Source: Bacteroidales bacterium (GTDB taxonomy: Bacteria > Bacteroidota > Bacteroidia > Bacteroidales > UBA932). Taken from it: 56,777 bases of DNA. A program made the position numbers and the translations under genes. Location: the NCBI GenBank assembly GCA_016285455.1, contig JAEEQS010000012.1, forward strand, positions 1 through 56,777, read 5' to 3'. Under the pieces are notes generated by a model that was not told where the DNA came from, did no database searches, and saw only the letters and a program-made list of their open reading frames with translations. Shown in pieces: positions 24,243-32,789 of the stretch (its first letter is position 1; every line of letters begins with the position of its first letter).

Positions 24243-25628
24243 ATGATGACTTCCGGCTGGATTGTTCCGCTGCTGATATTTGTGGCGGTAATTGTTTTGA
24301 TGATAGTGGCGATTTCCAAATGGAAAATCCACCCTTTCCTGTCCATTCTTGGCTCCGCTCTGGTTTTGGCTCTTTTGATGGGTATTCCGTTAAGGAATGT
24401 TGCTGATGTAATAGGAAAGGGATTTTCAACGATTTTCGCAAGCATTGGCCTGGTAATCATACTGGGCACGATTATCGGCCTTGTTCTGGAGAAAAGCGGA
24501 GCGGCTATAAAGCTTGCCGAGACAGTCCTCAGGCTGCTTGGCAAAAAGCATCCGCAGCTGGCTATTATGCTGATAGGGTGGGTGCTGTCTATTCCTGTCT
24601 TCTGCGACAGCGGGTTTGTTATCGTGAACCCGATCCGCAAATGGATGAGCCGCCAGAGCGGGGTGTCATCCGTTACTATGACTGTAGCATTGGCAGCAGG
24701 ATTGTACGTTGCGCACGTGTTCATTCCACCAACACCAGGGCCTGTGGCCGCAGCCGGACTGGTGGGCCTTGGAGATAACTTGATACTAGTCATTCTTGTG
24801 GGCATTGCGTTGAGTATCTTCCCATTGGCGGCCGCTTACATTTTTGCCAACCGTGTTGGAAAGAAGATTCATTCATCGGATGAAATGGATGATGTGAACG
24901 TATCTGAGATAATAGATAGCAAGAATCTGCCTTCCGCCACTCTTTCATTGCTGCCTATAATTATTCCGGTTTTGTTTATGGGAATAGGCTCCCTGGTTTC
25001 TGTTCTTAAGCTGGAAGGCGTTGGCGCCGACATACTCTATTTCCTCGGCAAGCCTGTTATTGCCCTGGTTTGCGGCGTGCTGTGCTGTATTCCGCTGCTG
25101 AGGTTCATTCCTTACGAAGACGGCAAGACTCCTGTTACAAGGCTCCACCACATAACAGAAAATTCTCTCAGGACAGCCGGTCCTATTGTTTTCATAACAG
25201 CCGCCGGAGCTATGCTGGGGCAGGTTATCTACGATGCTGGCTTTGTTGAGCTTATAAAGGTGAACGCTGGCTTTTTCTCCACGCTCGGTATACTGTTCCC
25301 GTTCCTGATTGCCGCTATCCTCAAGACTGCCCAGGGTTCTTCAACCGTGGCAATGACAACAACAGCTGGAATTATGGGAATGTTCTCGTCTTCAGAATCG
25401 CTGATGAGCGCTCTTGGAATGACTACCCCGCTGAGTGCCGCTTTTGTTGTTATGGCAATAGGCGCTGGCGCAATGACTGTTTCTCACGCTAACGACAGTT
25501 ATTTCTGGGTAGTTACAAGGCTCGGGGGTCTGAACGTGAAAGACGGATACAGGACTCAGACAAAGGTTACTCTGATTATGGGAGTTGTCTCAGCGATTGT
25601 CCTTTATGTAGCTTCTCTTTTCCTATAA
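24243..25628 (+). CDS. GntP-family gluconate/organic acid permease
   Basis: The protein has 461 residues with about 12-14 membrane helices. Family motifs include IHPFLSILGSALVLALLMGIP, LGTIIGLVLEKSGAA, VLSIPVFCDSGFVIVNPI (the characteristic 'PVFxDxGFV' loop), AHVFIPPTPGPVAAAGLVG and AQGSSTVAMTTTAGIM. GntP members are proton symporters for gluconate and related sugar acids or D-serine. No sugar-acid kinase adjoins it, so the substrate is open. The two consecutive ATGs at 24243 and 24246 are equivalent starts. It ends overlapping the convergent DHHW gene by six bases. Confidence 0.92.
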   Translation: MMTSGWIVPLLIFVAVIVLMIVAISKWKIHPFLSILGSALVLALLMGIPLRNVADVIGKGFSTIFASIGLVIILGTIIGLVLEKSGAAIKLAETVLRLLGKKHPQLAIMLIGWVLSIPVFCDSGFVIVNPIRKWMSRQSGVSSVTMTVALAAGLYVAHVFIPPTPGPVAAAGLVGLGDNLILVILVGIALSIFPLAAAYIFANRVGKKIHSSDEMDDVNVSEIIDSKNLPSATLSLLPIIIPVLFMGIGSLVSVLKLEGVGADILYFLGKPVIALVCGVLCCIPLLRFIPYEDGKTPVTRLHHITENSLRTAGPIVFITAAGAMLGQVIYDAGFVELIKVNAGFFSTLGILFPFLIAAILKTAQGSSTVAMTTTAGIMGMFSSSESLMSALGMTTPLSAAFVVMAIGAGAMTVSHANDSYFWVVTRLGGLNVKDGYRTQTKVTLIMGVVSAIVLYVASLFL

Positions 25629-27083
25629 AGCAGGGGCTTCGGGATTTGATGCAGGGGCGGGAGCAGCAGTTTCCGCCTCTGCTTTTTTAGGCTTAGGCGG
25701 ATAGAAGGTGGCGTGATCCTGGGTCAAGAACTTGGTGTAACGCCTGGTTATGCTGTTGGAATAGGCTGAGAATATGTTGTTTGCAAACAGGATGTCTGTG
25801 ATTTTGTTTTCCTTTACATACTCAACCATATTGAACGTGAAGTAGCGGTAGTCTATGACGTGGATTTCCTCAAATGAGAAGAAGAGATAGCCTGGAAGGG
25901 CATTTCCGAAGCTGTCTTTGATAATAATCAGCCTTCTTTTGTTTTTGGTAGAAGTAACAACTTTGGTGAGCTTGGTGTCTCCACCCATAAATGTGCAGTA
26001 GGCGCTTCCGCTTCCGTCTTTGTAGTGGTAGAAGTATTTGCCTGGGAACGGGCCGCTTTCTCCAGTCACTTTGTAGTTTTCGTCTATTGTGTAGTTGATG
26101 TAGGTAGTAGTGTAGGTAACAGTGGAATCAGGCTCCCAGTACACGAAGTCTTCCGGCGCTTTCTTTACGCTTATGTCTTTTGAGTAGCCGTACATGCTTC
26201 CTACATAACGCTTTACGACTTTTCTGATATAGGAAGTGGTGTCTTTGAACGGAACGTCTGCAATCTGGGCGAACTTCTTGGCTGCGTAGAATGCTCCCAG
26301 CGGAGACCAGTGGTGGTCTGTGCGGAGGTAGATGTCCTCGTTGGCGTGTCTTCCCAATGTTGTATATACATCTACTGCCTTGACCGAATCAGACAGGTGG
26401 GCGAATATGTTGTTGATGGTTGCCCTCTGGCTCTTGGTGCGGCTCTTGGCGGCGTCTGGGCAGTAGAATTCTATGGATGTAGGGATTACCATCAGATAGA
26501 TGTTAACCTTCTTGCCGAGCTTTCTCTTGTAGATGTTTGCGGCCTCTGCGTAACGAACTCCACCGGTGGAGTCTCCTGCGTATGCCATCAGGGCTCTTGT
26601 CTTGTCTCCGCTTCCTATTATGATGATTCCGGCGTGGGCTATCTTGGCGTTTTCCTCCGCGGTGAGCTTGTTGCGGTATTCTTCTATTCTGCGGTTTTCT
26701 ACAGTGTCTTTATAGTTTGCAGGAATGGTGTCATTGGCCTGAAGGTCTGTGGAGTTGATGTCCGGGGCTTCTATGTCTATAGGGGCTGCGTCTGGGGCGT
26801 GGAAGGTGATGGCATTCTCCTTTGAGAAGTTCATCCTCATCCAGTCTTTTATGCTCATGCTTAGGTTGATGAACATATCGCGGTACGGTTCGCTGTCGCT
26901 GAACCAGGTTGAAAGCTCTTTGGTGAAGCGGCCTTCCTTGAGGTTCTGGAAGGTGAATTCAGGGAACTTTGCAAGCTCTCGCTTTTCGACTTCGCTTACC
27001 GTTGAGCGCGGGAAGGTGTTGAAGACGATTACGAATGCTGCAAAGAGCACAATCACCGCTGTTATGTAGAGCTTCTTGCCCAT
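25623..27083 (-). CDS. DHHW protein (AlgJ/AlgX-like, O-acetylation partner), copy 2
   Basis: The protein has 486 residues. An N-terminal membrane anchor (residues 7-22) leads to a periplasmic domain. The signature TDHHWSPLGAFYAAKKF (Asp256-His257-His258-Trp259) matches the catalytic DxH-type motif of AlgJ/AlgX SGNH-like acetyltransferases, and KRRLIIIKDSFGNALPGYLFFSFEEIHVIDYRYF carries the matching Ser region (DSFGN). A C-terminal Ala/Pro/Glu tail follows. These proteins transfer acetyl groups received from an MBOAT protein onto polysaccharides. It is the last of three genes in the MBOAT operon. The target glycan is not known. Confidence 0.88.
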   Translation of the reverse strand: MGKKLYITAVIVLFAAFVIVFNTFPRSTVSEVEKRELAKFPEFTFQNLKEGRFTKELSTWFSDSEPYRDMFINLSMSIKDWMRMNFSKENAITFHAPDAAPIDIEAPDINSTDLQANDTIPANYKDTVENRRIEEYRNKLTAEENAKIAHAGIIIIGSGDKTRALMAYAGDSTGGVRYAEAANIYKRKLGKKVNIYLMVIPTSIEFYCPDAAKSRTKSQRATINNIFAHLSDSVKAVDVYTTLGRHANEDIYLRTDHHWSPLGAFYAAKKFAQIADVPFKDTTSYIRKVVKRYVGSMYGYSKDISVKKAPEDFVYWEPDSTVTYTTTYINYTIDENYKVTGESGPFPGKYFYHYKDGSGSAYCTFMGGDTKLTKVVTSTKNKRRLIIIKDSFGNALPGYLFFSFEEIHVIDYRYFTFNMVEYVKENKITDILFANNIFSAYSNSITRRYTKFLTQDHATFYPPKPKKAEAETAAPAPASNPEAPAL

Positions 27084-27109
27084 TTATTCCTTATATCTGC
27101 TCTCTGCTA

Positions 27110-28240
27110 TTATTGAGTGAGGAAACGGGCGTAGGATTTGCTTGTTACGGCAAGTACGCCTCTCATTATGTTGTTAGCAAAGAGTATGTCTGTTATCTTG
27201 TTGTCTTTTACGTATTTCTTAATGTTGCGCTTGAAGAAGCGGCAGTCTATCACGTGGATTTCCTCAAAGGAGAAGAACAGGTAGCCTGGGATGGCGTTGC
27301 CGTAGCTGTCTTTGAAAATAATGAGCCTTCTGCCGTTCTTGGTAGAGGTTCTGACCTGGGTGATCTTGGCGTCTCCACCCATAAATACTACGTAGCAGCC
27401 GGCTCCTGCAACGCCTTTCTGGAAGAAGTCTCCCTTCTGTGGAGCCCTTTCAGACAGGGCAACGCCTTTCTTGGTGTTGTAGTTGATGTAGGTTGTTTCA
27501 TATGTTACGGTAGAGTCTGGGGTGTAATAGACAAAGTCTTCAGGGGAGTTCTTGATTTCCTGGCTCTTGGTAAACATATACATAGTGCCTACGTAGTTGT
27601 GGATCACGTGTTTCTTGTAGTGTGTCAGGTCTTTGAACGGAACTTTTGCCACAGCGGCAAACTTCTTGGCAGCATAGTAGGCTCCAAGCGGTGCCCAATG
27701 ATGGTCTGTGCGGGAGTAAATAGGCTCTGCGGCGTGCCTTCCAAGTATGGAGTATATGTCAACAGCTTTTACAGAATCTGACAGGTGGGAGAAAATCCGG
27801 TTGATTGTGGTGCCCTGGTTCTTACCGGATGAAGCCTTGTTAGGTGTGTAAAATGCTCCCGCGTTAGGGATTACCATACAATAGACGTTTACGCTGTCTC
27901 CAAATACCCTCTTGTATTTGTTGGCGGCATTGGCGTATTCCACCTCGCCTGCGCTTCTTCCGCCATAAGGCTCGGCTGCCCTAATCTTGCCCGGCTCACC
28001 GATGAGCATTATGCCGGACTTGAGAGTCTTGACAGGGGCATTGGGATTTACGCGGTTGACGTACCTTGCCACCGTGCGGTTAGGGTAAATGTCGTTGGCG
28101 TCTGAGGTGGGAACAGGGTAGGTCGGAGTCTTTACAACGGAAGAATCAGTTGTTTGCGCAGAAGTAGTGTCTGTTGTCTGGGCTGCGGCCCAAGTGCCGG
28201 CCAGAAGCAAAAGCGTTGATATAATAAGTGTCTTTTTCAT
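27110..28240 (-). CDS. DHHW protein (AlgJ/AlgX-like), copy 1
   Basis: This 376-residue protein has a signal peptide (to about Ala20) and a Thr/Ser/Gln-rich linker (residues 21-50). The fold core is the same as the next gene: GIMLIGEPGKIRAAEPYGG, VNVYCMVIPNAGAFYTP, TDHHWAPLGAYYAAKKF (Asp179-His180-His181-Trp182) and RRLIIFKDSYGNAIPGYLFFSFEEIHVIDCRFF. It lacks the membrane anchor and long N-terminal part of its paralogue, so it is probably soluble in the periplasm. Having two such proteins may give two acceptor specificities or successive steps. It starts two bases after the MBOAT stop. Confidence 0.88.
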   Translation of the reverse strand: MKKTLIISTLLLLAGTWAAAQTTDTTSAQTTDSSVVKTPTYPVPTSDANDIYPNRTVARYVNRVNPNAPVKTLKSGIMLIGEPGKIRAAEPYGGRSAGEVEYANAANKYKRVFGDSVNVYCMVIPNAGAFYTPNKASSGKNQGTTINRIFSHLSDSVKAVDIYSILGRHAAEPIYSRTDHHWAPLGAYYAAKKFAAVAKVPFKDLTHYKKHVIHNYVGTMYMFTKSQEIKNSPEDFVYYTPDSTVTYETTYINYNTKKGVALSERAPQKGDFFQKGVAGAGCYVVFMGGDAKITQVRTSTKNGRRLIIFKDSYGNAIPGYLFFSFEEIHVIDCRFFKRNIKKYVKDNKITDILFANNIMRGVLAVTSKSYARFLTQ

Positions 28241-28242
28241 AA

Positions 28243-29661
28243 TCAGAATCTGAAATACAGGAATGGATTGTTTGTGGCTCCCACCAGAAGGGCCACGCTA
28301 ACTATTAGTATGACTACGGCTACAGCGGTGCGGACAAACCAGATTCCCTTGAAATTGCGGAAAAGTCGCCTGACCGGCATAGAGAAGACGATTGCCGCGA
28401 TCCACAGCCAGAAGTTATTGGTAAGGGCTGTGATGGCGGTAAAGTCGCTCTGAGCTGGAGCACTGCCGAAGAGGCTGTTTGCCAGGACTTTGAACTTGTC
28501 CAGATCGTCGAAGTAGAATATTCCCCAGCCCAGCACGAAAAGGAAGATGGTGTAGATGTGGAGGAATATCTTAGGTATCTTGTCGTATATCTTGAGTATG
28601 GTGTATTTTTCTATGGTTACTATCACTCCGAAGTAAAGGCCCCAGATGATGAAGTTCCAGCTGGCTCCGTGCCACATACCAGTCAAGAACCACACTATCA
28701 GTATGTTGAGGGCCTGATGACGGCGGTTTCCGCCAAGCGGTATGTAGAGGTAGTCTCTGAAGAAAGATCCCAGGGAAATGTGCCATCTCCTCCAGAATTC
28801 CGTAACGGATGTGCTGATGTAAGGATGGTTGAAGTTCTCGTTGAAATGGAATCCCAGGCACCTTCCCATTCCTATTGCCATATCTGAGTATCCAGAGAAG
28901 TCGAAGTAAATCTGGAAGGTAAAGGCCAGAAGGCCGATCCAGCTACCCGCGGTGGAGAAAGTCTCGGGATTTGCCGCAAGGAAATAATCGGCGACAGAAG
29001 ATATCTGGTTGGCTATTATTACCTTCTTTCCCAGACCAATAAGGAAACGGTAGCTGCCTTCTGCAAAGTCGTCCCAGGTGACTCTCCTGTCGTTGATCTC
29101 AGAAGCGATTGTGCCGTATCTTACGATAGGGCCTGCAATCAGCTGAGGGAACATTGATATGTAGAACAGCAGATCCAGAAATCTCTTCTGTGGCGGAGAG
29201 TCTTTCCTGTAAACGTCTATCAGATAGCTCATGCTCTGGAAAGTATAGAAGCTGATTCCGATAGGAAGGGCTATTTTTGGAACGGATACGCTGAGGCCCA
29301 GGCTGTTGAGCCCTTCTGCAAAGAATCCCAGATACTTGAATGATGCCAGGACAGCCAGGTTGAAGGCAATTCCTATAACCAGCGCGGTCTTGCGGCTCTT
29401 CTGCGATGTGTCTATGGCGATTCCGCACAGGTAGTTGACAAATACGCAGAAAAGCATCAGGAATACATAGACCGGCTCTCCCCAGGCGTAGAATATGAGG
29501 GAGAAGATTACGGTAATAAGGTTTCTTCCCCTGAAAGAGCGGTGGATTCCGTCTTTTCCCTCCTTGAGAATGCCGTTGCGGTCTATAAGCCCTGCTATAA
29601 GATAACAGAGGGCGAATCCCGCAAGGAATTCAAATAGGAAAAGAAGATCTGAAAATACCAT
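28243..29661 (-). CDS. MBOAT-family O-acyltransferase (AlgI/DltB-like)
   Basis: This 472-residue polytopic membrane protein has the catalytic histidine His331 in TGMWHGASWNFIIWG. A second conserved His294 lies in TEFWRRWHISLGSFFRDYLYIPLGGN, the cytosolic tunnel motif shared by AlgI and DltB. AlgI-type proteins take acetyl groups from a cytoplasmic donor and pass them across the inner membrane to periplasmic AlgJ/AlgX-like partners, which are encoded next. The gene heads the operon under a canonical promoter. DltB-type D-alanylation is less likely because no DltA/C genes are near. Confidence 0.93.
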   Translation of the reverse strand: MVFSDLLFLFEFLAGFALCYLIAGLIDRNGILKEGKDGIHRSFRGRNLITVIFSLIFYAWGEPVYVFLMLFCVFVNYLCGIAIDTSQKSRKTALVIGIAFNLAVLASFKYLGFFAEGLNSLGLSVSVPKIALPIGISFYTFQSMSYLIDVYRKDSPPQKRFLDLLFYISMFPQLIAGPIVRYGTIASEINDRRVTWDDFAEGSYRFLIGLGKKVIIANQISSVADYFLAANPETFSTAGSWIGLLAFTFQIYFDFSGYSDMAIGMGRCLGFHFNENFNHPYISTSVTEFWRRWHISLGSFFRDYLYIPLGGNRRHQALNILIVWFLTGMWHGASWNFIIWGLYFGVIVTIEKYTILKIYDKIPKIFLHIYTIFLFVLGWGIFYFDDLDKFKVLANSLFGSAPAQSDFTAITALTNNFWLWIAAIVFSMPVRRLFRNFKGIWFVRTAVAVVILIVSVALLVGATNNPFLYFRF

Positions 29662-29699
29662 CTCCGCCTTTAGTCTTTGATTCTACTTAAAAACGGCAT

Positions 29700-29729
29700 C
29701 AAATTTATGAAAAAAAGCGTCTGGTACAA
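29700..29729 (-). promoter_or_regulatory. Promoter of the MBOAT/DHHW operon
   Basis: On the minus strand TTG (29727-29729), a 19-base spacer and TAAATTTG (29700-29707) fit the consensus. The start at 29661 is 38 bases downstream. Confidence 0.75.
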
Positions 29730-29788
29730 CATTATTCGGGCCGAGTGTATCAAATGAAAGAATGGTGTATGAATTGAAGGAAAATCAT

Positions 29789-29796
29789 TATATTTG
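29789..29796 (+). promoter_or_regulatory. Likely -7 element of the large exported protein gene
   Basis: TATATTTG is 35 bases before ATG 29832. A TTG is found only 12 bases upstream, too close for a standard -33 element. Confidence 0.45.
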
Positions 29797-29831
29797 TAAA
29801 AATCGTGGAAAACTGGTATAAAAAAAAATAA

Positions 29832-32420
29832 ATGAAGCACTTGCGTTTTTTTCTAATAGTGGTTTGGGGCATTTTTCCTGTATTCATTGCCCCGGAAGCG
29901 TCGGCTCAAGATACTATTTCCGTTCCCCAAACTTTAGAGGAAAGATACGAGGCCTTTGTAAAGTATCTTTCTCCTGAGAAAGTTTATTTGCATACAGACA
30001 AAGATGTTTATGCCATAGGTGACACCATTTGGTTCAAGTGCTATGTTTCCAACAAATCTTCATTGTCTGCCTACCCGGAGAGCAAGTTCGTGTATGTAGA
30101 GCTTGTGGGCACTTCTGTGGGAAAGGATATTTCTACTAACAGAGGCAAGGAGTTCACATATGTTATCCAGAGGGTGAAAGTCAAGATGTGGAACGGTATT
30201 CTTGAAGGATATATCCCCGTCCCCGATAATGTCAATACCGGCTATGCAACTTTAAGGGCTTTTACTTACTGGATGCTCAACAAGGATGCGGAGTATGTGT
30301 TCAACAAGGAATTGTCTATTATCAATCCTATAAAGGACAGTTTTGTAGAAGGGCTGAAAGAAAAGAAGATGCGGGATGACTCCAATTACGATGACATAGG
30401 TGTGGAAAATCCGTTCCATCCGATCAAGCGGATTCAGACGATTGATTGCTCATTTCTTCCTGAAAGCGGCCGTCTGCTGCTTGGAACGGCTTGCCAGATA
30501 GGAGTCAAGGTTATTAATGAGCAAGGTCTGGGCCAGCAGGCAGAAGGAAAGGTCTTTGACCATAACGATGTTCAGGTAGCGTCTTTCTCTGCAGACGAGT
30601 ATGGATTCAGCAGCTTTATTCTCAATCCGATAGATAAAAACGAGAAGTATTACGCAATAGTTGAAGACGTAAGGGAAAACAAACCGGTAAAATTCAGGCT
30701 TCCGGATGTTGAGAGCATTGGCGCCAGCATTGCCCTGAAGGCAGGAAAGGATGCGCTTCAGGCATCCGTAAATGTCTCAGGAATTGATTCGGAAGAGCTC
30801 AAGTTTGTACTGTGCAGCGGAGACGAGATATATTATGAAAGTCCGGTTTCCGGTGCGGTCAAGTTCAATCTGCCGGTTGACGGAATGTCTCCTGGAATCA
30901 ACAACGCCATTGTTTGTTCCGCTTCCGGAAATATTTATGCCAAGCGGCCTTTCTTTGTTTTTCCTGAAAAATCGCTGAGCCCCCAAATAGATTATCTGGA
31001 CAAGGATTTTGGAAAAAGAGAGAATGTAGATGTTGTTTTGGATTTTGGAAAAAATGTGGCCGGAGATTTTTCCGTTTCCGTAACGGACGATTTCCTTGCT
31101 CCGGCAAACAACCTCAACAACAATATTTTATCTTATATGTTCCTGTCCTCTGAAATAAGGGGGAATGTTGAAAATCCTCAGCGATTTTTCTCGGATTCCA
31201 TAGATTTGGAAAAGAGAATCGGGGATTTGGATCTTATGCTTATGACTCAAGGATGGGAGTATTATGACCTTCCGGCAGTGCTTTCCGGCAAATTCCCGAT
31301 GCCTAAATTCGGAAGGGAATACAAGCAGTCTATCTCCGGGCAGATCCAGAAAGACCTTTTAAAGCAGCTGTGGATTTTCAACAGAAGAAAAAACAAGCAA
31401 AAAGAGTCATTGGTTGCGTTTTTAGCGCCGCGCATAAACTTTGCAGCAGTGGGAAAGGTGAATCCGGAGGGGTATTTCGAGCTGAAGGATATAGACTTTC
31501 CTGACAGCACGACATTCATTGTCAAGGCCGCAACAAAATACGGAGGCGGAGGAAATCTGAGACCTGTCATTTTTGAAGATTCTTTTGCTCCTCTTGTCAA
31601 ATTTGTCCATAACAAGGAAAAGGTTTTGTATTCTCCAGAGGTTTCCAAGATAATCACGGAAAATTACTACAACACTGGCGGCGAGTTGAATTATCAGCTG
31701 AATTCCATTACGGTATTCGGAAGGAAAAAGAGCCTGACCGGCATTTCTCCTCTTCCAAACTGGGAATTCCGGACGGACCAGATACGTGAAGGGCAAAAAC
31801 TGGCTATGTACAAGAATTTTGATTTGATCAGTTACATTGTGCTGACTTGTCCGGGAACAAGAGAACGATTTACTGCAAACGGCCGTATAGTGGTGACACG
31901 CGCTACAGCCTCTGCAAGCGGAATGACCGTGAACGATCCGTGGATTCCAGTTGTTGTATTCATAGACGGCATCAGAATAAACGGAGATCAGTGGTGGGAG
32001 GTTGAGGCTCTTATGGTGGATGATGTGGATATGGTTGTTTATCTGAGAGGAATGGAGGGGGCGCCATTCATTGCGTCCGGCGGGAATGGTTACGGGAACA
32101 ACTCTTTCCCAAGCGTTGTGCTGATAAAGACCAAGCCTATAAACCGTTCCTTATGGCACGTAAGTTCCGGGCGTCCGTTAGGATGGCAGATTCCCAAGCA
32201 TTTCTATTCTCCTAGATATGAAGTTGAAGGGAAGGATATTGTGCCTAAAGGCCAGGACAAGCGTTCCACCCTATACTGGAATCCCGCTATAAAGCCTGAT
32301 GAGAACGGAAAGATAAACTTCCGCTTTAACGCTTCAGACCTTCTTGGCGGTTATACCGTAACCGTGGAAGGCGTTGCCTCCAACGGGGAATACGTTTCTA
32401 AACGCTTTAGTATTAAGTAG
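29832..32420 (+). CDS. Large exported protein with A2M (MG2)-like and TonB-plug-like domains
   Basis: The protein has 862 residues with a signal peptide (ending ASAQD). EKVYLHTDKDVYAIGDTIWFKCYV (residues about 49-72) is the MG2-type domain that opens many Bacteroidetes surface proteins. Further Ig-like segments follow (residues 200-480). Near the end (residues about 620-770) there is a carboxy plug-like region: NSITVFGRKKS, IPVVVFIDGIRINGDQWWEVEALMVDDVDMVVYLRG and PSVVLIKTK, resembling the plug of TonB receptors but without a barrel. Homologues are usually annotated 'TonB-dependent receptor plug domain-containing'. It may gate or chaperone an outer-membrane partner. It overlaps the convergent small gene by eight bases. 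Confidence 0.75.
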   Translation: MKHLRFFLIVVWGIFPVFIAPEASAQDTISVPQTLEERYEAFVKYLSPEKVYLHTDKDVYAIGDTIWFKCYVSNKSSLSAYPESKFVYVELVGTSVGKDISTNRGKEFTYVIQRVKVKMWNGILEGYIPVPDNVNTGYATLRAFTYWMLNKDAEYVFNKELSIINPIKDSFVEGLKEKKMRDDSNYDDIGVENPFHPIKRIQTIDCSFLPESGRLLLGTACQIGVKVINEQGLGQQAEGKVFDHNDVQVASFSADEYGFSSFILNPIDKNEKYYAIVEDVRENKPVKFRLPDVESIGASIALKAGKDALQASVNVSGIDSEELKFVLCSGDEIYYESPVSGAVKFNLPVDGMSPGINNAIVCSASGNIYAKRPFFVFPEKSLSPQIDYLDKDFGKRENVDVVLDFGKNVAGDFSVSVTDDFLAPANNLNNNILSYMFLSSEIRGNVENPQRFFSDSIDLEKRIGDLDLMLMTQGWEYYDLPAVLSGKFPMPKFGREYKQSISGQIQKDLLKQLWIFNRRKNKQKESLVAFLAPRINFAAVGKVNPEGYFELKDIDFPDSTTFIVKAATKYGGGGNLRPVIFEDSFAPLVKFVHNKEKVLYSPEVSKIITENYYNTGGELNYQLNSITVFGRKKSLTGISPLPNWEFRTDQIREGQKLAMYKNFDLISYIVLTCPGTRERFTANGRIVVTRATASASGMTVNDPWIPVVVFIDGIRINGDQWWEVEALMVDDVDMVVYLRGMEGAPFIASGGNGYGNNSFPSVVLIKTKPINRSLWHVSSGRPLGWQIPKHFYSPRYEVEGKDIVPKGQDKRSTLYWNPAIKPDENGKINFRFNASDLLGGYTVTVEGVASNGEYVSKRFSIK

Positions 32421-32787
32421 ATTCTTTTTCAGCTTCTTCATACTCCTTGATAGTCTGCTTGACTAGCTTTTTGCGTTCTTCGCAGTCTTCCATCGGGATG
32501 AATATCCACTGGATGTGATATTCCAGCCCGGTTTCAGAGTAGCCGATTGCTCCCTCCAGGCTCACGTAGAAGAAACTGCGGTCTCCTTCCTTTCTCGGAT
32601 GCTCGTCGTCCCATTTCTGGGCAAATCGCAGAACATCAAACATTTGTATAGGGGTGCCGTCGCTGGCCAGCCTCCAGGCAGGCACTTTCATAGAAGCTAT
32701 GGCAAAGGCCTGGACCATATAAGGGTAATGTCCGGTAAAATACGCTTTCTTGGCCTCTTCAGGGGTGCATTTGTTTTGGTTATCCAT
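32413..32787 (-). CDS. Small cytoplasmic hypothetical protein
   Basis: The protein has 124 residues, without a leader or membrane helices. It has an acidic, Lys-rich C-terminal helix (ERKKLVKQTIKEYEEAEK) and a central part with FAQKWDDEHPRKEGDRSFFYVSLE and EYHIQWIFIPMED. I do not recognise it. It begins two bases after the stop of the giant acidic membrane protein gene, so the two are co-transcribed. It may serve that protein. Confidence 0.6.
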   Translation of the reverse strand: MDNQNKCTPEEAKKAYFTGHYPYMVQAFAIASMKVPAWRLASDGTPIQMFDVLRFAQKWDDEHPRKEGDRSFFYVSLEGAIGYSETGLEYHIQWIFIPMEDCEERKKLVKQTIKEYEEAEKEST

Positions 32788-32789
32788 AG

